64,000 nucleotides of DNA from Blumeriella jaapii (Eukaryota; Ascomycota; Leotiomycetes; Helotiales; Drepanopezizaceae), in the NCBI GenBank assembly GCA_009599575.1, contig VWND01000064.1, forward strand, positions 1,302,001 through 1,366,000. The letters are read 5' to 3'. The notes under the pieces are model-generated. The model was not told the DNA's origin, searched no databases, and saw nothing but the letters and a program-made list of their open reading frames with translations. The translations under genes were made by a program, and so were the position numbers. Below are positions 47,188 through 58,600 of the stretch, in pieces (position 1 is the stretch's first letter; the number at the start of each line of letters is the position of its first letter).

Positions 47188-49856
47188 CTATGAAATCACT
47201 TCGTCGACAGCAATCTCCGAACCGAGGTCGACCCCCGCTGCCGTGGCCGTGGCCGTCGCCTCGAGCTTGGCTTCCTCCTCCACGATGGGTCTGCTCTCAA
47301 ACTCCAAGCACCACGCCTCCTCGACCGCGAACTTCCGCCGAAAGACCCTCAGCCACCGCTCGCCCCACCGCCTGACCCTCGCAGTCTCGCCTTCGACGCC
47401 CGTCTGCAACTGATCCTTGCTTCCCTGCGCCCAGCCGACCAGCTCGTCCTCCATGCGGTCGAACAGCTCCTTCATGCTGGCTCTCTCCCTCACGACCGTC
47501 TCGACCATCAAGGCCTTGGCTTCCGGGAGCAGGCCCGGGACGCGATTCGCTTGAACAACCTGTCTCACCCGATTGGTGACTTTACCGATTGTCGCGGAGA
47601 CCATCTCATAGACGAATGGCTTGCCGAGGCGAGAGCCGTCATTAGCGAGGGCCCAGTCGACGACGGATGCCGGGGAGAGGATGGTGTAGTTGAGCAGCTT
47701 GTCGACGATGTTGACCCCGATTCCTGGCTGATCCTTCCAATACAGCATCACGGAGTCGATGATCTGAGTGCGTGCCGCCGGCGAGGTGGAACCGAGAGCC
47801 AGAAGTCGATCCTTGCAGCGCTCGATACAGGAGAGCACGTGCGAGAGAGACTTGGAGCCGATGTAGCAGATGGAAGTCATGTAAGCGTCGGTGGAGCAGA
47901 CGAGTTCGTCGGGGAGGGCGAGGGCGCGGGCCTGTGAGTGGATGCGATCGATGGTTGGTTGGATATCGGCTTCCGGAGATCTTCTTCAGCAGGGCAAGAA
48001 TCTCTTTACCTTCTTGACTGAAGGGGGTATCTGTGGGCATTAGCCTACTTCACATCAAGACATGAAGCGAGACGTACCTTCCGAAGCATACTTGAAGTCC
48101 GGGGTGTCCATCTCCTTCTCCTTCGCAATCAGGGCCTGATACGGCGCCGGCAACGTTCCCTTGATGCGTTGCGCAAAGCTCAACCGAATCTCCTTGTCCA
48201 ACGCTCCCTCGATGAACGCCTTCTTCGGGTCCAAGCCCGGCAACTCGACATCATCGATCCACTCCGTCCACTTCCACGTGAATCCAAAGTTACTGAGATG
48301 GTGTGCGAACCAGTCCATGAAGCGGTAGCTGAGCTCGAGATCCATGGAGTCAATGCTGCGGTACAGGTAGCGGATGGCTCGGCCCAAACTGGGTGCAATG
48401 GCGGCGGGCGCTATCCGGCAAGCTTCGGTGAGGACCGCGTGGTAGTAGACGAGCTTGTGTTCTGGGCTGGGGAGCTGAAAGAGCTGCGAGAAGACTGCGT
48501 CGACGGCTACGTCTTCCGGCTTCCAAGTGGATCGGTCCCCCTCGATATCTCGCAGTCTGTCAAACGGCGTCGCTCTTTTGACGAACGTGCCAGGCGCAAA
48601 GTAGCAGTCGATGTCGATCAGGAACCTCGCCGTGGCGTTTCGGTTGTAGTCAAGGATGTTGATCGTGTCAACGATAGCATCCCGGATCAGACAAGACGCA
48701 ATGTCCGTGGTCGGCGCGACAGTCTCCACATCCTGGTTGGCGTAGACCGAGAAATACAGCTCCGGAAACAACGGTCTCGGGCCATTGACGACGACCTCGG
48801 GGATGTTGATGGCTGGGAGCGCATGCTTGGGTGCAGCAGCCAACAAGTTCCCAGAGCTCGCCTCAAAGGTAACCTTCCACGGTCTCGGCAAGCAGCTCAA
48901 CTCCCAGCCCGAAGAGGCCTCATGCTGCAGCTGCTTCTGCAGCAACATCAACACTCCGGTTGGGCTGGTCGGCTCCTGCACGCCGTTGCCTGGATACGGA
49001 TCGACCAATGCCTGCAAGACATGCGGCTCCGAAGCAATGATGTCCGTGTTTTCGACCATGGCGGCGGCCTTCTCGTGGTTGTCCGTCGCCGAAGAAGCCA
49101 TGATGTACGGGATCGTGAGCAGAATGATCTTGACCAGCTCCGGACCAATCGTCTAGTCACAAGTCAGCATCGATCTCCCCCTCTCCTCTCCCCACCACCC
49201 TTCCACAGAGCAAGAGCAAACCCACCTCCTCGCTGTCCCCGGTCTGCAGATCCACCGCTCTGCCCAAAAAGTCCTGCAGTACCCCCCAGACCCCCTCTCC
49301 CTCAAGCATCCCTTGCAGGCCCCCAAGGAACCTCAGACAGAGCTTGACCTCCCTCCAGTCGCCTCTCCCCACACACCCATTGCACCTCTCGACAACCCTC
49401 TTTAACACATCACCCGCGATATCCTTGCCCATCGCATTGAGCACCAGCACCGTCGCAGCGACGAACGGGATCTTGAGCGGCTGCTCGACCACCAGCTGCA
49501 GCGCAAGGTCGAAGATCGAGTCGCGGATCTCGGCGTCATCGAAGTTGGCGGCGATGTCTTTGGCTAGGGCGTGGACCTCGTCTTCGGGGGCCTTGAGCGC
49601 GCTATCCGCTAGCGACAAGAATGCCTTGCGGATACGTACCACCGGCGGATCCTCATATCTGCGGCGTTGGGGTCGTCGATCATAGTCATCTTCATCTACA
49701 GCAGGAAAGAATAACAGATTGTCAGCCTCGTCCTCACGACAGGGAGAGATCGTTGCGCGGGTGCAGTCAAGGCCAATTACCTCGATATCGCTTCCTTCGA
49801 TTATTCCCGCCGTATCCTCCGCGTCCTCCGCGTGGTCTCTGATCGTAGTCGGCCAT
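47188..49856 (-). CDS. CBP80: nuclear cap-binding complex large subunit CBP80, one single-base insertion
   Basis: Scaffold of the nuclear cap-binding complex, which with CBP20 binds the m7G cap and directs splicing and export. Exons are 49856-49781, 49695-49226, 49152-48078 and 48030-47188, with introns of 85, 73 and 47 bp. The N-terminus MADYDQRPRGGRGGYGG..RRKRYR is RGG-rich and basic, a likely nuclear signal. MIF4G-type helical repeats follow, with IRKAFLSLADSALKAPEDE, ELYFSVYANQDVETVAPTT, LSYRFMDWFAHHLSNFGFTW and ICYIGSKSLSHVLSCIERCK. The frame breaks at about 47978-47983, where an extra base separates EILALLKK from SPEADIQPTIDRIHSQ. Removing it makes the exons sum to 821 codons (820 aa), as expected for the family. 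Confidence 0.93.
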
Positions 49857-51110
49857 AGTGGTGTGGATGTGTCGGAACGTAGTCACAATTGGTGGTCGAG
49901 ACAAGATTGCACCGCGCTGCTTCGGGTTGATGACAAAGCGCGACTAAGGAGTGTCACGTGCTATCGATTAAAACCAAGTCGAGTGTCGGCAAGTAGCTTC
50001 TGGCTAACGTTGTCGGATCAGACGAGGACAACTATCTTTCGAGGTCGAAAACGCTATGGCTGTGGCGGCATGGCCAGATCCAACCCCGATCTCCAGATAG
50101 CTGATCCTCAGAGCCTCAAAAGATATTGATCTCGTCCTGCGGCATCACAGTTAAGGGAAACTGAATCATCAGTTCAATCTCACGCTCAAGTTCACGCATG
50201 CTTAGACAAGGAAAAAACAAGAAAAAAAGAAAAGAAAAAAAATTAGGGAAAATCTTCTTTCTCCGATGATCTGCTCTCAGCCAGTGCCCAGCCAGTCCAG
50301 CCCCTTTTGATAGCAACCACCACCAAAGGCGAGCATCTCATTGTCTCCCTAAGCGTAGCAAACACACGGAAAAGGAATCTTTTGACCGTACCCCTTACCG
50401 AACCGACCCAAGGCCATTTCTTTCAATTGGTTGATGTGAAGCGCCGCCCCCCCTCCCCCCTCCCCCCCAATCGCAGAAAAAGTATTAACCCCATTTCCAT
50501 GCAATGGTCGAACACGAAAAGCGTGTTCCATCAAAATGTAGAGTTGTACGCCTGGATCTTTGGGATGTAGAGAGGAGAAGAAGAAAAGCGAGGAAGTCCA
50601 GCCACTCAATCCATCTGCTCGCCATCACAAAGACTAGGCACGCCGAATAGTTTGACAAGAAGAATAGCAAGCAGAGGCTCATTTCCGTCATGCAAGAAAA
50701 GTCTCGGAAGAAAAAAAAAAAAAGAGCGGGTTCGTCGAAGTGAGAGAGGTTGATCATCAAGAGTTGAATTCCATGGCCCAGTCGATCAAGTCGTGTCCAC
50801 ATAAATCCTGACCGCTGAGACCTGGGAAATCCTCGTCGAAGAGAAGCGTCGCTATCGAGCATATCTCATCTCCTGGGTATTTCTTCAAACCAGTATCGCA
50901 TAACCTCACATCCCGTATGCTCCCCCATGTTTTTTTCCCCGTACGGCCATTTCGGTTCAAGGCTGCAAATGCTGGGTACAACTTTGGCAGGGCCAGGTAA
51001 CAACATGCTGAGGTGGATGCCGGCGGGGAGACGTCCCGGACACCTTTGACTCCTGGAAGAGCCCCGTTGCCGAGCGACAGGAAAGCATTCATTCGTCAAT
51101 CATCTTCTCC
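49857..51110. other. intergenic, CBP80 promoter and GSK-3 3' flank
   Basis: Holds an A-rich tract (about 50210-50250) and a poly-C/T patch (50445-50470). It probably includes the GSK-3 3' untranslated region. No gene is recognised. Confidence 0.5.
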
Positions 51111-52629
51111 TCAATCCAGCCGAGCCATCATCTCCTCCTTGGCCATGGGCGTGAAGTTGTCGATATCCAGGCCACGGGCCGCCAAACTTGCTCGGACGTG
51201 TTGCGGGACCAGTCGGTTGTTGAGGTGGGGGGCGATGGAGAGTTCTGAGGGGCGCGTTAGCTGTCTGGATCCCCCTCACGACGCGGGCGGGGCCTACCGT
51301 GACGAGAAAAGTCGAAGAGAGTCGGGAGATCCTTGATAGGGCCATTGGGATGACGCGAGTCAGGAAACCTGGTCGCCGGGTCTCGCAGCTCGTCAAAGAA
51401 GGGGTGAACCATGGCATCGATGGCCGACAGGCGCTCAGTCGGGGTATACTCGAGGAGGCGCGAGATGAGCTCAATCGCGTTCGCATCAGCCTTGCGGAAA
51501 ACCTTGTTGAAAGGGTGCGGCTTGATCTGGGGGAATTTGTGCTCCATGTAGTTGGGGTTCATGGTACGGATCTGGTCGCGCGTCGGGGTACCCAGGACCT
51601 TGATAATCTCCACCAGCTGATCAATGCCCGATTCTCCGGGGAAGAGGGGTTGACCGAGCATCAATTCTGCCATCACACATCCAGTGGACCAAACATCTGT
51701 GAACGAGCGTCAGGAAGACCCCCACCTGCGTTCGAGTGCGGGGAGAGCTTACCAATCTTGGTGGTGTAGTTGGTGGCGCCGAATATCAACTCCGGGGCTC
51801 TGTAATACCGAGAACAGATGTAAGACACGTTGGGCTCGTTTTCCACCAGGATTTTCGCACTCCCAAAGTCACACAGCTTCAGGATGCCAGAGTTGGGATC
51901 CAACAGCAAGTTTTGTGGCTTGATGTCACGGTGGCAGATGCCTTGAGAGTGGATGTATGCGAGGGCGCGGAAGAGTTGATAGATGTAGAGCTTGACCTCG
52001 AGGATGGGCATGGTCGTCTTCAACTTGTTGAAGTATCTCGAAGCCCGGTAGACGGTCTCGGGAACGTATTCTTGAACGAGGTTGAGGTAAACCTCGTCCT
52101 TCTGCCACACCACCATTAGCATGTGAGCGTCGCTGGCGCCGTGGCTGGGGGGAGAGGGGAGGGCACGCACGCGCTCGCCATTGGAGTAGTAGAAGGCCTT
52201 GAGCTCGACAATGTTTGGGTGTCGGACGATGCGCATGATTTGCAGCTCCCGGTTCTGGTTCAGGTCAGCCCATGTCGCATCACGCGGCGCCAGGTCCATC
52301 GCGCACCTTGAACCTCTTGTCTTGCAGCACGCGCTTGATGGCGGCATCCTCGCCCGAAGGAGAGAGCTTGGTCTGGAAGACGACGCCGAAAGAGCCATTC
52401 CCCACGATCTTGCATTGTGTGTACTGCATGTCTCGAGTCTCGCCGGTGACACCATCCTGGACCTTTTCGCGGACGACCTCTGTGCATCGGGAATTAGCCG
52501 ACGCTCCAGTGCCCCGAGTTGGGCTGAGGGAGGGGTGGGGTGAGGAGGGGAGGGGAGGGGAGGGGTTGAAAGATTGAACTTACCTCCCATCCTCAAACTC
52601 GAGAAGGCTGCCGGCCGATTCTGCGACAT
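51111..52629 (-). CDS. glycogen synthase kinase 3-type protein kinase
   Basis: Serine/threonine kinase of the GSK-3/Rim11/Skp1 group, controlling development, stress and metabolism. Six exons fit: 52629-52584, 52479-52307, 52254-52171, 52101-51753, 51696-51298 and 51244-51111, giving 394 aa with no frame break. Visible elements are the Gly-loop GNGSFG (42-47), the ATP Lys64 in [14 protein letters not shown] (Asp160), DFG (Asp179) and the activation-loop Tyr195 in [13 protein letters not shown]. Also seen are [22 protein letters not shown] and the GSK-3 signature [20 protein letters not shown]. The C-terminus ends MARLD. The start [15 protein letters not shown] is the only ATG before the conserved exon. 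All six phase joins are consistent, which makes this a good reference for splice-site style in the window. Confidence 0.96.
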
Positions 52630-52796
52630 GTTGAGGGCCAAAACAACGAGGTTATCGGCGAGTGCGGTGGGCTAGCGACGAGCAGAACGGAGGAGCGTGG
52701 TATCGACGGGCTCGTGCAGTCCGTGATGGGCAATTGAGTGGCGGGCCGCGGGTCGAGAGAACCGGTTTGCGACGACTACTCGCGTGGAGGAGTCGG

Positions 52797-52866
52797 AGGA
52801 GGAGAAGGAGGAGGAGGAGGGGGGAGGAGGAGGAGGAGGAGGAGGAGGAGGAGGAGGAGGAGGAGG
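52797..52866. repeat. (GGA)n tract upstream of GSK-3
   Basis: About twenty GGA units with interruptions, some 170-240 bases upstream of the GSK-3 start codon. It is therefore a CCT-rich tract in the presumed leader strand. Confidence 0.85.
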
Positions 52867-53039
52867 CAGTAACGTGATGCTGTCCCACCAAAGACCCGGG
52901 CTCCACAGTATCTGCTCCTGTAACGGAAGCGTAGGCGAGTGAAACCGAGACGGAAGAATCGAAAGACGAACGGGTACTAGTGAGGGGCCGGTAGAAGGCT
53001 GACGGGCGGAGACGGGGGGGAGCTGGTGGTTTTGGGGGT

Positions 53040-53059
53040 GGGGGGGGGGGGGGGGGGGG
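53040..53059. repeat. poly-G homopolymer (20 G)
   Basis: Uninterrupted G run followed by a GGT-rich stretch to about 53095. Confidence 0.9.
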
Positions 53060-53298
53060 ATGGTGATGGAGGTGGTGGTGGTGGTGGTGGAGGAAGTGAG
53101 GTGAGGATATGCGGCGTGCGAGGAAGTGTTTTGCGAAAGGTGAGGTTTGGAGCCGAGTTGTGGTTGGGGTTGGGTCGTACTGTACTGTACTGTACAGTAC
53201 TGTGCTGTAGGACCGACGGTCGAAGTTAGGTAAGGCGCGCTGGCTAGGGGGAGGGGCGGGGGGGGGGGGGGTGGAGGGTCTCTTGGCTGCGGAAGAAG

Positions 53299-53380
53299 AC
53301 TGACTGACTGACTGACTGACTGCCTGTGCCTGCGCCTGCGCCTGCGCCTGTACGTACCTGTGCCTGTGCCTGTGCTCACG
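53299..53380. repeat. (GACT)n then degenerate TGCGCC/TGTGCC hexamers
   Basis: Six GACT units followed by about nine hexamers alternating CTGCGC and CTGTGC. Confidence 0.8.
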
Positions 53381-54654
53381 CGCTCGCTCCAAGGTGAGAT
53401 GGGCACAGTTTGGAATTTGGGGCTCGTGACGGGGGGAGGGCGAGGGGGGAGGGCGAGGAGAGGGGGGTTTGTTGGTATCTGTTGTGTTGTGGGTACTGTA
53501 CTGTGCTGTGCTGTACCTACTGTACTGTGTAGGGAGACAGAGAAGAGGGAGAAGGTCGTGATGGGTAAGAGAGGGACTGTACTGTATTGCACGTTCAGTA
53601 CATCCAGGACAGGACAGCAGAGGAGAAAGAGGTCGGAGTCGGCTACTGTAGGGTGTACGGCCGACGGCAGGAGACGATGTGTTCTGCGAACAGTTGAGGG
53701 GAGGGGAGGGGAGGGAGGGGGAGGGGGGAAGGGGAAGAGAAGCGAGAGGGGAGGGGAGAATGAATCGGTACTGTACAAACTGTCTGTATGTACAGCACAG
53801 TACGGTACAGTATATACAGTACAGTATGTACATACTACATACTACATACACATACAGTACAGTACTACATACTAGAGTACATACAGTACTACAAACACAT
53901 GATATATACTACAGTACATACTACATACACACACTACATACTACATACAGTACATACTACTTACACATGAGATATACTACAGTACCTACATACCACATAC
54001 ACACACGACATACGACGCTTCCGTGCCCAGCGAGAACCGAGTTTGTCTCGTGATTCTCAACGCGCACGAGATCATCGACTTCTACCGTCTGACAGGACCG
54101 TACCAATCGCTAACTGCTAGTTGCGTCTCTAGGGCCTGACGGGAAGGCGCGAGGCTCGGCGACGAGTGGAAAATCGTGTCGAATGCAGGCATCACGTGCA
54201 TACACCTATGTACATACATACAGGACAGTACATCTGTATAACATCGACACCTACATTCCTCTTACCGACCTACTTCTTGCTATGCGACCGCGAGACAACA
54301 CCTCGACCTTCGAGCCTCGCGGGTGGAGATGGATCGAGACTCGACCGCCAGCACCCAAGGTCGACGGCCACCAGCATCCAGCATCCAGCGTGCACGTGAC
54401 GGCGCACGATGATCATGATGCTGTTCCCCATCATCCGGCGGCGGGAGGGCGCTGGTCCGCTTGCCATGGGCGGGGCACACCCACAGCAGCGCCGCCCAGG
54501 GGTCCGAGGCTCGAGGGCGTCCATCCTTCTACCGAGCGAGGCGAGAGAGAAAGAAGGCCAGAAAGAAGGACAGAAGCACACTGCAAGACGGAATGAAAGA
54601 GGACAGAAGCAACACTGCAAGACGGAATGAAAGAGGAATGGAAGAGGAACGAAA

Positions 54655-54800
54655 GTAAACAAGAAAGAAAGACGGAAAGAGAGTTAACAAACAAGAAAGA
54701 AAGAAAGAAAGAAGAAAGACGCAAAGAAAGAAAGAAAACGAGAAAGAAGGATCAACACCACACGAAAGAAAGCACGAAAGAGAAACAAACAACAAAGAAG
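54655..54800. repeat. GAAA-rich purine tract
   Basis: Variants of AAAG/GAAA with scattered CAAAC units. It creates a Lys/Glu frame on plus and a Phe/Leu/Ser frame on minus. Confidence 0.75.
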
Positions 54801-55047
54801 CGCTCGCGCGCAGGAGATCTGAGACCCGCGGCGACGACCACAACCCAAGACGCTCCGGGTGTGCTTCTCTGCTGCCGGCGTGACCACCCAACGCCTTGTT
54901 AGCTGGAGCCGCCATCCGAGGGCCTACGGGCCACTGGCCGGGGCGGCGTGCGACGCATCGAGAAGCATCATGGCCGCATCATGGGACCATCGCGGGCCCG
55001 CTCGGCTCTGGCGGCGCATTGAAGCCAACGCCGCATCTCCGTCGGGC

Positions 55048-55083
55048 CCAGATCGGACGGTCGGACGGTCGGACGGTCGGACG
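55048..55083. repeat. (CGGACGGT)4 tandem repeat
   Basis: Four copies of an 8-bp unit, exact except at the ends. Confidence 0.85.
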
Positions 55084-55319
55084 GCACATGTGTGTGCGCC
55101 TGGACGGGACTGGCGAGCTGGCGATGCCCATCCACATGGCGTCGACCTCTGATCCACCAGAAGGGGGAGTCGAGGGGGAAATATCGAGCGTTGCAAGGGA
55201 AGGAAGGAAAGAAGGAAGGAGGAAGGAAGCAAGCAAGCAAGCTAATTACCCTTTTCGGCAGAATCGCGTCACAATTCAGGTACGACGAGGATTTACGTAC
55301 GTAGTGTAGGTACAGGACT

Positions 55320-55560
55320 GTGCAGGTACAATTTAGTACTGTATTGTGTGTATTACTGTACGTACTGTACTGTCATACTGTACTGTAATACTGTACATAC
55401 GGTACATAATATACATAATGTACATACTAAGCAGCATAAACATGCTGTACTGTACGTACTGTACATACTGTACAGTACATACGGTATTTTATATACAATA
55501 CACACTAAAAAGTATAAACATACTGTAGATACTGTACTGTACATACGGTACATACCTTAC
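55320..55560. repeat. diverged tandem duplication in a GTAC-rich block
   Basis: Two related segments of about 85 bases share the order TACGGTA, ATATAC, a run ending AGCATAAACAT or AGTATAAACAT, then CTGTACTGTAC. The block is the densest GTAC patch in the window. Confidence 0.6.
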
Positions 55561-55605
55561 ATTCCATACATCCCATAAATCATACCATACATAGGTACCT
55601 TACAG

Positions 55606-55694
55606 TACATACCTCACATACCTCACATACCTCACATACCTCACATACCTCACATACCTCACATACCTCACATACCTCACATACCTCACATACC
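55606..55694. repeat. 9-bp tandem repeat (CACATACCT)
   Basis: About nine near-perfect copies of CACATACCT, followed by three CATACAC units. Because the unit is a multiple of three, it reads as Val-Cys-Glu repeats on the minus strand. Confidence 0.9.
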
Positions 55695-58600
55695 ATACAC
55701 CATACACCATACACCTTACATCCCATCCACGGCAACGTTCGAGACTTCAACGCCCGCCCCAATCCCTGCGAGGCTTCACGAAACAAGCACAGGCCCAAGC
55801 GTCACGGTCAACCTTGCGGCCCGTCATCGCCAACTCACCACTCACTCGCTGGCCACTCGGCCTGGAAACGTGGTCGGTGATCTCGGCCTTGCTACTGTAC
55901 TGTACTGTACAGTACGTACAGTACAAGCCGAACGAGGAGTGAGCCATCGAACGCATGGATGCTGGGAACCCTCTGGAAGAGCCCGAGAAGCAGGACGGAG
56001 AGGCTGTGGTCTCGCCTCGACCGTACGGTCCTGCATTCTTCTCGCAGAGCAAGACGGAGATGCGGTGTGCACATACTGCACCGACCGTCAACTCATCGAC
56101 ATGGGATTCTTTCATCCTCATGTCCTTTCCGCATGCACAAGTCCCCCCTCCATCCCCCCATCCCCCCATCCCCCCATCCCCACCCGATGTCACGTTTCTA
56201 TCACGGGCCTCCCTCTGCTCTCCTCGCGACCGATGCAAATGGCTTCTCGTGCTCTTCTGATTCCTCTCTTCCTCTCTTCCTCTCTTCCTCTCCACCGCTC
56301 CACGATGATGCCTTCTCATGCTCTTCTAACTTCGCTCCACCGCTCTTCCACTCCTCCACTCCTCCACTCTTCAAACTCTTGCCAGGTGTGAGCGCGTCGG
56401 CACGAGCTCGTGACCATGACCAGCTTCATGGCCCTGGTCACCGCGTCCCATCCCTCCATACCGTCCTGGACTGTACAGTATGTACATCTGGACTCAGGAC
56501 TGACTGTACAGTACATCTGCACCACTCTACACGACCACCACCTCAAACCGCGCGGCGCATGCCTCTCCCCTCTCCCCTCTGGCCCGCCGGCTCAGGCTCC
56601 AGGATCGCGTAGATGTCGATAGCCGTGACCAGCGGCAGACCACACACCAGACTGCAGGCCGGCCGCCGACGGCGTGACGAACGACGGCCGTGGCACGAAG
56701 ACGACGCCGCCGCCCTCACCCTCACTCTCACCCTCACTCTCACCACCACCTCACTACCACCTCACCACTACGCCAAGGGAGAGGGAGCGAGTGAGCCGCC
56801 GTGCCCGTGACCGTCGCCCTGGGCCGGCACCGCGGGTCTCGCTTCCATCTGGCCGTCCGCATCGCACATCTCGCTGGCCTTCTGTCCACGTTACAGGACT
56901 GACTGTACGGGCGCGGACGACGCGCTGCAAATGCAGCTCAATACGTGCCATGGGATATGCAGGACGGCCAACGCGACCACCCCTGGGGTTTTCTCCCTCG
57001 CACCGCACCGCTATTTGCCCTGGTACAGCAGCAGGAACGTCCTATGCTCCAAATGCCGTCTCCGCTTGCATGTGCCTCTGAGCCTACAATTTAGTACAGT
57101 ACATACAGTCTTGCGTCGTGTGCAATCCCCCAAAACTGCACTCTCTCCCTTGCTCACGGCGTTGGCTTCAGCTCACTTACATTGCGCCCCGAATCACGGT
57201 CTTCGCCTGACCAGTCCCGAACCGGAGCGGCATCAAACTCTCCCTTGATTTCAGTTCTCGGGGCCACCAAGTTGAACCAACCTCTCCACGCCGCAATTCT
57301 CCTCGGTGCTCGCGCTCGATGCTGGTGATAACCCGCAACATCCCTTGACGCACCCGCAAGGAAACCGCTTTCCAATGCTACAGTATGTACATGTCCACGA
57401 ACCGTCAGGTCAGTGAGGCGTCACGGACTAGCCCGCTGGTGTGGAGTCAATGAGGGGAGCATGAAGGCTCGTGGACAACGCCATGCCCAAACGTCACGAT
57501 GCGTTCATGCGAAAGGCAATCTGTAACGCCTCTTTTTCAAGTGCTCACCTTTCCTCCCGTGCCGAGTGCTGAATGACACCTCGAGACCGCGTCAGAGGCG
57601 AGCGCGACAACTTACCAGCTACTGCTTGGCCACGCTGCGGCTTCTTCCCTTCGTCGAGTGTGAGGATCGTCGTCGCCACCCATAAGCCCTTCCCACACGA
57701 CACTCGGCACGTGTGTAGTACACGGCTCGCATCACCAATCTGATGCCGGCTGCACGTCGTCCGCTCGAAGCGACGCGCATTGCATACATAGACCCGTCCC
57801 GACTCCCTCCTCCGAGAAGTATAGGTTGAACACGTCGCAATTGGATATCCAATTGACAGTTTAAGAACTGTTATGTGTTGGCGGCGCCGAACCTAGAAAG
57901 ACAGATATCGTCAAGCTTTTCCACTGTGCAAGAACTATATGTGCTTGCGAGCCCAGCTCCTGCACAGTCGGTACCTTTTGCAATGCTGCTTCTTTTCGGG
58001 TCATCCCTTGCTCTCGCGTTTCTTGTTCCACTGCTTCAGAGCTCCGTGGACTCCTCCTCACATGTCATCTTTCCACCAGCCTTGCTTTTCTGTTCAAGGC
58101 TTGTGAACGCTTGCCAATGTTCCTTCTGCATCTCGTCTCCATGTTGCCTGCATCCTGTTGAGCTCCTTTCGAGTGTGTAGCTTCTACGTGTATAAATGCG
58201 CAACTTTTACTAGTTCGTGGCCGCTACGCGTAGGATCGACCCTTGCCATTCCCGGCAAGAATCCGCTTGTGCAAACCGATGTCGGGCGTAGGAGTTTTGC
58301 GTGTCGGCTACCCTGGTTCCTTGAAGAGTAAGACTACGTTCAGACCAGCTGCGGATTGGCAAAACGAAACCCAAAGTCGAGGGTATCTTGTATCCAAAGT
58401 TCAATCACTCTCTCTTTGCAATTTCAATTTTGGTTTTGGTTGGCCTGGACAAGGGGGCTCTTTGGTCGTCGGGCAATAGCTTCATCGTCCCTTGAACACT
58501 CCCCGGCCACGCAGAGCAGGAGGTCGACGCTCTTGCTTGTGGTCCGGCGTTCAAGTGGCGCTTGAAACACCTGCGGTCAACACTTAGAGCAAGGGCCGCG

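Noticed and set aside
48169..49347. 392-aa plus-strand frame antisense to CBP80
   Set aside because: It is antisense to confirmed exons and crosses an intron, with an Arg/Pro-rich shadow composition.
52652..53851. 399-aa and 368-aa minus frames upstream of GSK-3
   Set aside because: Pro, Ser and Thr runs derive from CCT, C and GTAC repeats. No conserved motif, and the interval is best read as leader and promoter.
55580..55798. 72-aa frame with Val-Cys-Glu repeats
   Set aside because: It is the 9-bp array read in a frame-preserving way; there is no start context or homologue.
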